NCBI GenBank assembly: GCA_016191845.1
Contig: JACPVF010000009.1
Location: 104,943-168,942 of the forward strand
Source of the DNA: Chloroflexota bacterium
GTDB lineage: Bacteria; Chloroflexota; Anaerolineae; Anaerolineales; Villigracilaceae
Direction: 5' to 3'
Length of the DNA: 64,000 nucleotides
Shown here: piece after piece, positions 1 to 9,511 of the stretch
Layout of the letters: each line of letters opens with the position of its first letter
Position numbering within the stretch: the stretch's first letter is position 1
Translations under genes and position numbers: made by a program
The notes under the pieces: generated by a model
What the model was told of the DNA's origin: nothing
Database searches by the model: none
Seen by the model: only the letters and a program-made list of their open reading frames with translations

Positions 1-144
1 GGTTGGGTTAACACCGACGCGGAGGCTCCCGAGATCTATTGCCGGCATGCTTCGCATTGGCCCGCCAAGATCGTAGGCGGTTGCTGCGGAACCACGCCTG
101 CACACATCCAACAACTTCAATCTGCCTTGCTCTCATCTTTTTGA
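1..144 (+). CDS. Homocysteine S-methyltransferase family protein, C-terminal end only
   Basis: Frame 1 is open from the window edge to a TGA at 142-144 and gives 47 residues. They include GGCCGTTPAHI, the hallmark of homocysteine S-methyltransferases, in which the Cys pair contributes zinc ligands that activate the homocysteine thiol. The start lies outside the window, so it cannot be told whether this is a stand-alone MmuM/BHMT-like enzyme or the last domain of a larger protein. The next gene starts 6 bp downstream, so the two are probably co-transcribed. Confidence 0.85.
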   Translation, partial: GWVNTDAEAPEIYCRHASHWPAKIVGGCCGTTPAHIQQLQSALLSSF

Positions 145-150
145 GTCGCT

Positions 151-2118
151 ATGTCCGTTTACCTCCACGATATCCCGCTCGCTCAGGCCCAGGCGCGTTT
201 CCGACAAGCTCTAGAGGAGGCGGGACTCTGGCGCGTGCTTGGCGCGGAAATCCTTCCCCTGGACGAGGATCTGCTCGACCGCGTGCTGGCGGACCCTGTA
301 TGGGCAAAGGTCTCTTCACCGAATTACCATGCCTCAGCCATGGATGGCTTTGCCGTATGCGCCAAAGACACCGAAGGTGCGGGACCCTCGGACCCGATCA
401 CGCTGCAGGTCGGACCCTCATCAGCCCGTTACCTTGATACGGGCGATGCCCTGCCCGCCGAGTTTGATTCCGTCATCCCCATCGAGAACGTCGAGGCGCT
501 GGACGATGCGGGCCGAGCCACTGAATCGATTCGCAAGCCCGCTTTCGTCCGCATCCGCGCAGCCGTAGCTCCGTGGAGTCATGTCCGCCCGTTGGGCGAG
601 GATATCATTGCCACGCAACTCGTCCTGCCTGCAGGGCATGTGCTGCGCCCCGCCGACCTGGGTGCAATTGCTGCTTCAGGCCATACTGAAGTGAAAGTGG
701 CGCGCAGGCCGCGTGTGGCCATCCTGCCGACGGGCAGTGAGTTGGTCCCGCTCGGCAGCGAGTTGAGGCCGGGCGACATCCTCGAGTACAACTCGCTGGT
801 CCTGGCGGCGCAGGTCAAAGCCACGGGTGCGCAACCGACCCGTTACCCGATCACCATCGATAACTTCGATTTGATTTGTGAACGTGTGAAGGAAGCCGCC
901 CAGGAGCATGACCTGATCCTGTTGAACGCAGGGTCCTCGGCGGGTGCGGAGGATTTCTCTGCCAAGGTGGTGGAGACGCTTGGAACGCTGTATGTGCATG
1001 GCGTGGCTGTGCGACCCGGGCATCCTGTCATTTTGGGGACGGTGACGCGCGGCGATTCATCCGTCGTTCCCATTATCGGTGTGCCTGGTTATCCCGTCTC
1101 GGCCGCGTTGACGGTGGATATCTTTGTCGAGCCGATCCTGGCCCAATGGCGGGGGCGCCGTCCACTGGCGCTGTACGAGGAACAGGCTACGCTCACGCGC
1201 AAGATCGTCTCACCGCCCGGTGACGATGATTACGTGCGCGTGGCAGTGGGGCGGGTGGGACAGAAATTACTGGCTGCGCCTCTTTCGCGCGGTGCAGGAG
1301 TCATCACTTCATTGGTCCGCGCAGATGGGCTGGTGGTGATCCCCCGCGGCGAACAAGGCGCGGAGGCGGGCCAGCCTGTGCATGTGCGCCTGTACCGCAC
1401 GCCCTCCGAGTTGGACCGTACCATTTTCTGCATCGGCTCCCATGATGTGATCCTTGATCTGTTGGCTCAATACCTGTCCAACCATGACCGCCGCTTTGTC
1501 TCGGCCAATGTCGGCTCGCAAGGCGGACTGGTGGCCTTGCGGCGCGGCGAGGCCCATCTGGCGGGATCCCATCTGCTCGATCCCGAAACGGGTGAGTACA
1601 ACGTGTCTTATCTCAAACAATACCTGCCTGATATACCTGTCAAACTGGTGACGCTGGTGGGCCGCGAGCAGGGCTTGCTGGTGAGGCGGGGTAACCCGAA
1701 GGGCATCAAAGGCCTGGGTGACCTGACCCGCCCCGAGGTCCAGTTTGTGAACCGCCAGCGGGGGGCGGGCACGCGCATCCTGTTGGATTATCATCTGAAC
1801 AGATTGGGGATAGTCGCCGAAACCGTCCTCGGCTACAATCAAGAAGAATATACCCATCTGGGTGTGGCGGCGGCGGTAGCCTCGGGCCGCGCGGATTGCG
1901 GCCTGGGTATTCCCGCCGCAGCGCAGGCTCTCGACTTGGATTTTGTGCCGCTATTCAACGAGCGATACGACCTGGTCATTCCAACCGCCTACGCTGAAAG
2001 TGATCTACTTGCACCCCTTTTTGCGGTGCTGGCCGACCCGGCCTTTCGACAATCGGTGGCGGCCTTGCCAGGTTATGATGTTACCCGCATGGGAAATTTA
2101 GTTTTGGAGGCTTTATGA
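151..2118 (+). CDS. MoeA-type molybdopterin molybdenumtransferase fused to a periplasmic-binding-like domain
   Basis: 655 residues. The N-terminal two thirds is MoeA-like, with AMDGFAV at 63-69, the AGSSAGAEDF stretch equivalent to the MoeA acidic active-site loop, and GVPGYPVSA further on. MoeA inserts molybdenum into adenylylated molybdopterin. From about residue 425 the sequence becomes a PBP/LysR-substrate-like domain (GSHDVILDLLAQYL, then VNRQRGAGTRILLDYHL), as in the MoeA-PBP fusions of many bacteria, where the second part is thought to sense or hold molybdate or tungstate. There is no signal peptide, so it is cytosolic. The stop overlaps the next start by 4 bp. Confidence 0.9.
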   Translation: MSVYLHDIPLAQAQARFRQALEEAGLWRVLGAEILPLDEDLLDRVLADPVWAKVSSPNYHASAMDGFAVCAKDTEGAGPSDPITLQVGPSSARYLDTGDALPAEFDSVIPIENVEALDDAGRATESIRKPAFVRIRAAVAPWSHVRPLGEDIIATQLVLPAGHVLRPADLGAIAASGHTEVKVARRPRVAILPTGSELVPLGSELRPGDILEYNSLVLAAQVKATGAQPTRYPITIDNFDLICERVKEAAQEHDLILLNAGSSAGAEDFSAKVVETLGTLYVHGVAVRPGHPVILGTVTRGDSSVVPIIGVPGYPVSAALTVDIFVEPILAQWRGRRPLALYEEQATLTRKIVSPPGDDDYVRVAVGRVGQKLLAAPLSRGAGVITSLVRADGLVVIPRGEQGAEAGQPVHVRLYRTPSELDRTIFCIGSHDVILDLLAQYLSNHDRRFVSANVGSQGGLVALRRGEAHLAGSHLLDPETGEYNVSYLKQYLPDIPVKLVTLVGREQGLLVRRGNPKGIKGLGDLTRPEVQFVNRQRGAGTRILLDYHLNRLGIVAETVLGYNQEEYTHLGVAAAVASGRADCGLGIPAAAQALDLDFVPLFNERYDLVIPTAYAESDLLAPLFAVLADPAFRQSVAALPGYDVTRMGNLVLEAL

Positions 2119-2480
2119 AGCAAGCACTTGTTATTGATGATAATCGAAACACCGCCGATGCCCTCCATCAAATGTTGAGCGTGTTGGGCGTGCCTGCGCG
2201 CACGGCGTATGGTTCCAGCCCTGCCATTGCGTTGTTAAAGAGCGGCGCCCCTGGGATCATTTTGCTGGACATCAACATGCCCGGTGTGGACGGGACCGAG
2301 ATCCTGTCCTACGTCAAACGCGAACCGCGCCTTTCGGCAGTACCCGTCATCGTCATCACCTCCGATGACCAACCCGAGACCCGTCAGCGGGTGTTGAAGG
2401 GCGGGGCGTTGACCATTTTGATCAAGCCCGTCACCATCGATGCACTGGAAGGTGCGTTGAGGAAAGCTGGTATCCTATAA
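2115..2480 (+). CDS. Stand-alone response regulator receiver domain
   Basis: 121 residues, a single CheY-like receiver with no output domain. The acidic pair D8-D9, the phosphoacceptor D52 in LLDINMPG, the T82/S83 switch region and K104 in ILIKPV are all present, so it should be phosphorylatable. The ATGA overlap with the MoeA-PBP gene implies translational coupling, an unusual partner for a receiver. The kinase and the target are not visible in the window. A strong intrinsic terminator follows 7 bp after the stop codon. Confidence 0.9.
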   Translation: MKQALVIDDNRNTADALHQMLSVLGVPARTAYGSSPAIALLKSGAPGIILLDINMPGVDGTEILSYVKREPRLSAVPVIVITSDDQPETRQRVLKGGALTILIKPVTIDALEGALRKAGIL

Positions 2481-2487
2481 ACCCGAA

Positions 2488-2517
2488 GGCCGCTGGAGCG
2501 CTCCAGCGGCCTTTTTT
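2488..2517 (+). terminator. Intrinsic terminator after the receiver gene
   Basis: A perfect 12-bp inverted repeat (2488-2499 with 2500-2511, GGCCGCTGGAGC and its complement) is followed by six T at 2512-2517. The last two T also form the first bases of the next promoter's -35 box. Confidence 0.9.
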
Positions 2518-2544
2518 GACATTCGGCATGGGGGATTGTATAAT
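2516..2544 (+). promoter_or_regulatory. Full-consensus sigma-70-type promoter for the cytochrome c lipoprotein gene
   Basis: TTGACA at 2516-2521 and TATAAT at 2539-2544 are separated by exactly 17 bp. Both hexamers match consensus fully. Transcription would begin near 2551, about 29 nt before the ATG at 2580. Confidence 0.85.
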
Positions 2545-2579
2545 CCGCTCCTGCGTTCCAGTTTTCACAAGAGAGAGCC

Positions 2580-2993
2580 ATGCGAAACACGATTCTTCTG
2601 ATTGTCCTTCTGACAGGCCTGCTTGCGGCTTGCAGCACATCGCAGTCCACTCAAAATGCTGATCCCTCTGTGGCAGTGACGGTCACCGTCCCGCCTGAAT
2701 ACTCAGGGTTGACGAATCCTCTTGGCGCGGATGCGGCTGAGGCGGGGGCAAAGGTCTTTGCCACCAATTGTGCTTCCTGTCATGGCGAAACGGGACATGG
2801 GGATGGCCCCGTGGCTACTTCCCTGACGCCCCGTCCCGCCAATCTGGCGAATTTACAGGCCACATCTTCGGACGATTACCTGTTCTGGCGCATCAGCACG
2901 GGCCGGTCGGGTACGGCCATGGTCGGCTGGAAGGGCATCCTTGCGGACGAACAGATCTGGCAGGTGGTCACCTTCCTGCGTACATTGAAATAG
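2580..2993 (+). CDS. Lipoprotein monoheme class I cytochrome c
   Basis: 137 residues. A short lipoprotein signal ends in the lipobox LAAC (C18), so the protein should be lipid-anchored outside the cytoplasmic membrane. After a linker comes one heme site, C64-x-x-C67-H68 (CASCH), with M114 in GTAMVGW as the likely distal ligand, giving a small cytochrome c fold of about 90 residues. It is likely an electron carrier in the respiratory chain, and its position just before the caa3-type oxidase cluster fits donation to that oxidase, although it has its own consensus promoter. Confidence 0.88.
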   Translation: MRNTILLIVLLTGLLAACSTSQSTQNADPSVAVTVTVPPEYSGLTNPLGADAAEAGAKVFATNCASCHGETGHGDGPVATSLTPRPANLANLQATSSDDYLFWRISTGRSGTAMVGWKGILADEQIWQVVTFLRTLK

Positions 2994-3065
2994 GCGGGTG
3001 GAAAACTTCCGTACGGCGGGCAGTGCGGGTATAATGCGCTCCGACCAAAGCTCGAGGAGGAGCCT

Positions 3066-3524
3066 GTGCCCATTTCTGCTGGGATTCCCGCGCCCGATTT
3101 TGAACTCTTAGACGATCAGAACCAGACCCGACGTCTGGCCGATTTCCGCGGCCAACGCGTGGTGTTATATTTCTATCCCAAGGACGATACGCCTGGTTGC
3201 ACCAAGGAAGCCTGTAATTTCCGCGACGATTACTCCGCCTACGAACAAGCAGGCATCACCATCCTGGGTATCAGCCCCGATTCGGTCGAGTCGCACCAAA
3301 AGTTCAAGGCCAAGTTCCAACTGCCGTTTGCGTTGTTGGCGGACGAGGGTCACAAAGTCTGTGATGCTTATGAGACCTGGGGCCCCAAGAAATTCATGGG
3401 TAAGGCCTATGAGGGTGTGTTGCGGACGACCTTCCTGATCGGCCCAGATGGGATGATCGTGCGCGTCTTTGAGAACGTCCGCCCCGCTGAGCACAGCGTC
3501 GAAGTTCTGGCCGCCTTCCAGTAG
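3066..3524 (+). CDS. bcp: Thioredoxin-dependent peroxiredoxin of the Bcp/PrxQ class
   Basis: 152 residues, the usual Bcp length. FYPKDDTPGCTKEA carries the peroxidatic C45, and C50 lies five residues later in the position of the resolving cysteine of Bcp enzymes. The enzyme reduces hydrogen and organic hydroperoxides using thioredoxin and is cytosolic. The start is GTG at 3066, chosen because GAGGAGG at 3054-3060 sits five bases upstream. A TATAAT at 3030-3035 can serve as -10 with a weak -35. It sits between respiratory genes, a sensible place for peroxide defence. Confidence 0.93.
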   Translation: MPISAGIPAPDFELLDDQNQTRRLADFRGQRVVLYFYPKDDTPGCTKEACNFRDDYSAYEQAGITILGISPDSVESHQKFKAKFQLPFALLADEGHKVCDAYETWGPKKFMGKAYEGVLRTTFLIGPDGMIVRVFENVRPAEHSVEVLAAFQ

Positions 3525-3574
3525 GGGGGATGTCGAAAGTCAAAAAATTGATATGATTTTTGTGCTCAAAAAAC

Positions 3575-3603
3575 GTGACAAATTGTCTAAAATTTGGTAA
3601 ATT
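3575..3603 (+). promoter_or_regulatory. Probable promoter of the cytochrome oxidase operon with a short dyad
   Basis: GTGACA (3575-3580) and TAAATT (3598-3603) are spaced by 17 bp. A small inverted repeat, GACAA-A-TTGTC at 3577-3587, overlaps the -35 box and could be a regulator site. The region is AT-rich relative to the flanking genes. Confidence 0.5.
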
Positions 3604-3687
3604 ACAGCCTGGTACGCGCAGCCCTGCGGGGGGACTGTCGCGGACGTTATTTTTCCGCTGTGGAACACATTTTTCAGGAGAGTGTGT

Positions 3688-4704
3688 ATGCGACACTATG
3701 TAATTGTTGGCATCCTGGTCATCGTCGCGGCCGTGGGCACGTACGCGGGCCTGCATGCGGTGGGTCTGATGCCCGTCGAGGCCAGCGCGCAAGCGGCCCC
3801 GATCGATTGGCTCTGGAACCTGGAAGTTATCACCATATCCTTTTTGTTCGCCCTGATCATTGTACCGATGGTGTACAGCCTGGTCGTTTTTCGCAGGAAG
3901 AAGGGCGATAACACGGATGCCGAGCACATCGAAGGCAATACCACCCTCGAGATCGCCTGGACTATCATCCCGTTGATCGTCGTGGTCATTTTCGCATACC
4001 TGGGCGCGTATTCGCTTGGCGAAACCCGCCGCGTGGACCCGAACGCGATGGTCATCAAGGTGACGGGCTTCCAGTGGGGCTGGCAGTTCGAATATCCCGC
4101 CTATGGCGGATTCAAATCCGACAAGTTGTACCTGCCTGCCGACAAGCAGGTGGTGTTGCAATTACAGGCCCTGGATGTGATCCATTCGTTCTGGGTGCCT
4201 GAGTTCCGTGTGAAGCAGGACCTGGTGCCTGGCCGCATCACGGAATACCGCATCACGCCGAGCCTGATCGGGGAATACAAGGTGCGCTGCGCCGAGATCT
4301 GCGGCACGTCGCATGCTTATATGGAAGCGCCTGTGGTGGTGGTGGACCAGGCTGCGTTCGATACCTGGGCCAAGGACCAGCAGGTGGCTGCCGCCCAGGC
4401 GGAAGCCAATGCCACGCCCGAGCAGAAGGGCGAGAAGCTCTATCAGACCTACTGCAAGGCCTGCCACTCGATCAACGGCACGGCGGGGAACGGTCCCACC
4501 TGGTTGGGGTTGTTTGGCCACGAGGTGGAACTGGCCGACGGGACGTCTGTCACCGCGGACGAAGCCTACCTGACGCAGTCCATCAAGGAGCCGCAATCGC
4601 AAGTGGTGCAGGGATACAGCCCGATGGCCTTTAATCCCGCCGCTGTGGGCATCGGCGATGCTGAGATCGGTTACCTCATCGCGTATATCAAGACGCTGAA
4701 ATAA
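3688..4704 (+). CDS. ctaC: Cytochrome c oxidase subunit II fused to cytochrome c (caa3 type)
   Basis: 338 residues. Two N-terminal membrane helices (about 4-24 and 45-70) are followed by the cupredoxin domain with all CuA ligands: H166, C201, E203, C205, H209 and M212 (VRCAEICGTSHAYM). A C-terminal cytochrome c follows, with C256-x-x-C259-H260 and M313 as distal ligand. Electrons pass from the fused heme c to CuA and then to subunit I. The ATG at 3688 is preferred over an in-frame GTG two codons upstream because AGGAG at 3676-3680 is correctly spaced for it. The coxA gene follows after 16 bp. Confidence 0.96.
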   Translation: MRHYVIVGILVIVAAVGTYAGLHAVGLMPVEASAQAAPIDWLWNLEVITISFLFALIIVPMVYSLVVFRRKKGDNTDAEHIEGNTTLEIAWTIIPLIVVVIFAYLGAYSLGETRRVDPNAMVIKVTGFQWGWQFEYPAYGGFKSDKLYLPADKQVVLQLQALDVIHSFWVPEFRVKQDLVPGRITEYRITPSLIGEYKVRCAEICGTSHAYMEAPVVVVDQAAFDTWAKDQQVAAAQAEANATPEQKGEKLYQTYCKACHSINGTAGNGPTWLGLFGHEVELADGTSVTADEAYLTQSIKEPQSQVVQGYSPMAFNPAAVGIGDAEIGYLIAYIKTLK

Positions 4705-4720
4705 TCGTGGAGGAATCAAG

Positions 4721-6763
<2,043 letters not shown>

Positions 6764-6776
6764 AGGGTAGGGCTCG

Positions 6777-7544
6777 ATGACACACACACAAGACAAATCC
6801 ACCGCCATGCGCCAGGGTGTACTGATCTTTGTTTACCTGGCCGTGTTGACGGTGCTGGAATATTTCATTGCGGTTGCCTTCGATGCCGTGCCCCTGCTGA
6901 TCGTGGTGGCGCTGGTCAAGGCGGGGTTGGTGGTGTACTACTACATGCACATCTACCGCCTCAGTGAGGACGATGGTTCCGATCAGCATTCCCACGCCTA
7001 CAAGACGGGCACGAACCGCATCGGTCTGTGGCTGTTCCTGCTCTCGGACGCCTTCGTCTTCGGCGGCCTGATGGTGGCGCGCGTCAACCTGTTGGGCATG
7101 ACCCGCCCGCACCTGAATCAGCTCCTTGGCCTGGGTGTGACAGCCGTCCTGCTGATCTCGTCCTTCTTCATGAACCGTGGTGAGACCGCCATGTCGCATG
7201 GAGACCGCAAGGGCTTTCTGCTCAACACTTCCATCACCCTGGTGTTGGCGCTGGCCTTCCTTCTGGGCGTAGTGGCTGTGGAATGGCCGACTGCCGCCCA
7301 CGAGGGTCTCACCCCCAGTTCAGGTACGGCGGGCGCCGTCTTCTACATGATGACGGGCATGCACGCCTTCCATGTGTTGACGGGCGTCCTGTTCCTGATC
7401 ATCATCCTCCGCAACGGCGCGCGCGGCGTGTACTCCGCCGAGAAGCATTGGGCTGTGGAGGCCGCCGCCGTCTACTGGCACTTCGTGGACGTGGTCTGGA
7501 TCTTCTTCTATCCTGCGCTGTACCTGATCGGGAAGGTCCTGTAG
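6777..7544 (+). CDS. Fused cytochrome c oxidase subunits IV and III
   Basis: 255 residues. Residues ~1-75 hold two helices and VKAGLVVYYYMHIYR, resembling the small prokaryotic subunit IV (CtaF/COX4_pro). From ~80 onward there are five helices of subunit III (NRIGLWLFLLSDAFVFGGL, MHAFHVLTGVLF, YWHFVDVVWIFFYP). Subunit III stabilises subunit I and supports proton uptake. The gene starts 13 bp after coxA with a GGGTAGGG-type ribosome site. Seven helices in one chain indicate a CtaF-CtaE fusion rather than ordinary CoxC. Confidence 0.92.
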   Translation: MTHTQDKSTAMRQGVLIFVYLAVLTVLEYFIAVAFDAVPLLIVVALVKAGLVVYYYMHIYRLSEDDGSDQHSHAYKTGTNRIGLWLFLLSDAFVFGGLMVARVNLLGMTRPHLNQLLGLGVTAVLLISSFFMNRGETAMSHGDRKGFLLNTSITLVLALAFLLGVVAVEWPTAAHEGLTPSSGTAGAVFYMMTGMHAFHVLTGVLFLIIILRNGARGVYSAEKHWAVEAAAVYWHFVDVVWIFFYPALYLIGKVL

Positions 7545-7585
7545 CAGGCCGCTTCGGTTCGATAACTGAAAGATGGTATGATGTC

Positions 7586-7615
7586 GGGGCGGCCAACAGG
7601 TCGCCCCGCTTTTTT
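7586..7615 (+). terminator. Intrinsic terminator after the oxidase structural genes
   Basis: A 9-bp GC-rich stem (7586-7594 with 7599-7607, one G-T pair) with loop AACA is followed by a T-rich tract to 7615. It separates the structural oxidase genes from the assembly genes starting at 7629. Confidence 0.75.
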
Positions 7616-7628
7616 CGGAGGTCATTGC

Positions 7629-8231
7629 ATGGATCGTAAGGTGATTTGGGTTGGACTCGGTTCGCTGGTCGTCATCCTGGTGGGAATTCTGCTGGCTTAT
7701 CTGTTTGCAAAACCGCCCAGTTTCCTTGGCACAACGTACGAACCCCTGCCTGCGCCCGAGATCGACATCCCGCTGGCGGATGGGACGCAGTTCCGTTTAA
7801 GCGACCATAAGGGACAGGTGATCCTGCTCTTCTTCGGTTACACCTCCTGTCCAGACGTATGCCCGACCACGCTGTCCAACCTCAAACTGGTGATGAACGA
7901 ACTGGGCGCGGATGCCGAGCGGGTGCAGGTGCTCTTCGTCACCATGGACCCCGACCGTGACACGCCCGCCCGTACGCAGGATTATGCCAGCCGCTTCTAC
8001 CCGACCTTCCTTGGCCTCTCGGGTCCCATCGAACAATTGGGCAAGGTCTGGGGCGATTATGGCGCGTATCGTGAACTCGGACCGAAGGACGAGAACGGCA
8101 ATTACGCCGTGACCCATTCCTCGCGCCTGACCGTCATCGACACACATGGGAATCTGCGGCTGTCCTTCAATTTCGACTCCCGCTGGCAGGATATTCTGCA
8201 CGACGTGCGCCTGCTGCTGGCCGAGAAGTAA
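7629..8231 (+). CDS. sco: SCO1/SenC-type copper chaperone
   Basis: 200 residues. One N-terminal membrane anchor (about 4-26) is followed by a thioredoxin-fold domain with the copper motif C74-x3-C78-P (SCPDVCPTT) and the third ligand H163 (VTHSSRL). SCO proteins deliver copper to, or keep reduced, the CuA site of oxidase subunit II on the outer face of the membrane. ATG at 7629 is chosen over an upstream in-frame ATG because TCGGAGG precedes it and the membrane anchor begins right there. Confidence 0.94.
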   Translation: MDRKVIWVGLGSLVVILVGILLAYLFAKPPSFLGTTYEPLPAPEIDIPLADGTQFRLSDHKGQVILLFFGYTSCPDVCPTTLSNLKLVMNELGADAERVQVLFVTMDPDRDTPARTQDYASRFYPTFLGLSGPIEQLGKVWGDYGAYRELGPKDENGNYAVTHSSRLTVIDTHGNLRLSFNFDSRWQDILHDVRLLLAEK

Positions 8232-8264
8232 GGATTTTTTTCGTTCCAAAGGAAAGGTGTCTTC

Positions 8265-8768
8265 ATGTCTCGCAGCGCGATCTTCAAGCGCATCTCGATT
8301 TCTCTGTTGCTCGGATTTGCCCTGGCGGCCGTGATGAGTGAGGCCGCCTTCCAGTTGTTCAAACGTGAAAACCGCGAACCCACCCGCATCGAGTTGGTCA
8401 TCCCCGCGGGGACGGCGGAACGCGTGGCCCAAGGGGAAGCGCTGCCTGGCCTGCCCCAGGACATGACCTTCGTGGTCGGCGACACGCTGGCCGTGGTCAA
8501 CCAGGATAGCGTCGACCATCAGCTGGGTCCGTTGTGGGTGCCTGCGGGGACGACCGCCACCATGAACCTGTCGAGCGAGGAGAGCTACGCGCTGGAATGT
8601 TCCTTCCAGCCGACCAAGTATTTCGGCCTGGATGTCCATCAGCCCGTGACGTGGGGGACGCGCCTCTCGGGCGTCTTTTTCGCGGGCTTCCCGCTGGCGG
8701 GGATCTTCGCCGTGTACAGCATTCTGCTGGGCGGTGATAAAAAGAAGAAGCAGGAGGCGGCCGCGTGA
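8265..8768 (+). CDS. Membrane-anchored cupredoxin-like protein of the oxidase assembly cluster
   Basis: 167 residues. Hydrophobic segments near 10-30 and 133-157 flank an extracytoplasmic beta-rich domain. That domain contains VVNQDSVDHQLGPLWVPAG, C112 (ECSFQP) and H125 (FGLDVHQP), so H85, C112 and H125 form a plausible mononuclear copper set like a type 1 cupredoxin, although no methionine ligand is obvious. The tail is KKKK-rich and cytosolic. Lying between sco and SURF1 with a 4-bp overlap, it is probably an oxidase copper-delivery or assembly factor. That function is inferred from context and no named family is recognised. Confidence 0.7.
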   Translation: MSRSAIFKRISISLLLGFALAAVMSEAAFQLFKRENREPTRIELVIPAGTAERVAQGEALPGLPQDMTFVVGDTLAVVNQDSVDHQLGPLWVPAGTTATMNLSSEESYALECSFQPTKYFGLDVHQPVTWGTRLSGVFFAGFPLAGIFAVYSILLGGDKKKKQEAAA

Positions 8769-9511
8769 AAACCCTGCGCGCCATGTTCTCCCGCAAGTGG
8801 ATTCTTACGACCCTGTTCGTCTTCGCGGGCACGGCCCTGTGCGTGCGGCTGGGCATCTGGCAGTTGGACCGCCTGCATCAGCGGCGGACGGACAACGCTC
8901 ATTACCTGTCGGCGCGCGCCATGCCGCCCCTGGAATTGACGGACGCGACGAGCGAAGACCTGACCACCCAGGAGTATCGCGACGTAACTGCGCGCGGTAC
9001 CTATGACTTCGAGCATCAGGTGGCGCTGCGCAACCAGGACCTGGATGGTGTGCTGGGCTATTACCTGATCACGCCGTTGGTGTTGAGCGACGGCTCGGCA
9101 GTGCTGGTCGAGCGCGGATTCATCCCCGCGGAGGGCAACACCGCGCCCGCCGACTGGCGCAAGTACGATGAGCCAGGCGAGGTCACCGTCAGCGGAATCC
9201 TCCACCTGGGGCAAACGGAACCAGGCTTCTGGGCGGCCTCCGATCCGCCGCCTGTCGAGGGGCAGAAACTCGATTTTTGGGTGATCGTCAACATCCCGCG
9301 CATCCAACTCCAGGTCCCGTATCGCCTGTTGCCCGTGTTCATCCAGCCGAACATGGATTCGGCCGACACGACCCCGCCCATCGCCTATCAGGCGCAATAC
9401 GAGGTGACCGAGGGACCGCACCTGGGGTATGCGGGCCAGTGGTTTACCTTTGCCACGCTGTTGTTCTTCGGATATCCGCTCTTCTATCTGCCGAGGCAGG
9501 AGCACTCATGA
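8765..9511 (+). CDS. SURF1 family oxidase assembly protein
   Basis: 248 residues in the classic SURF1 layout: an N-terminal helix (FVFAGTALCVRLGIWQLDRL, with the family G-x-WQ-x-x-R pattern), a large extracytoplasmic domain containing VERGFIP and YRLLPVF, and a second helix near the C terminus (WFTFATLLFFGYPLFYL). SURF1/Shy1 helps insert heme a into subunit I. The start is GTG at 8765, overlapping the previous stop by 4 bp, and the next gene overlaps its stop by 4 bp, so assembly genes 8265-10824 are translationally coupled. Confidence 0.93.
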   Translation: MKTLRAMFSRKWILTTLFVFAGTALCVRLGIWQLDRLHQRRTDNAHYLSARAMPPLELTDATSEDLTTQEYRDVTARGTYDFEHQVALRNQDLDGVLGYYLITPLVLSDGSAVLVERGFIPAEGNTAPADWRKYDEPGEVTVSGILHLGQTEPGFWAASDPPPVEGQKLDFWVIVNIPRIQLQVPYRLLPVFIQPNMDSADTTPPIAYQAQYEVTEGPHLGYAGQWFTFATLLFFGYPLFYLPRQEHS

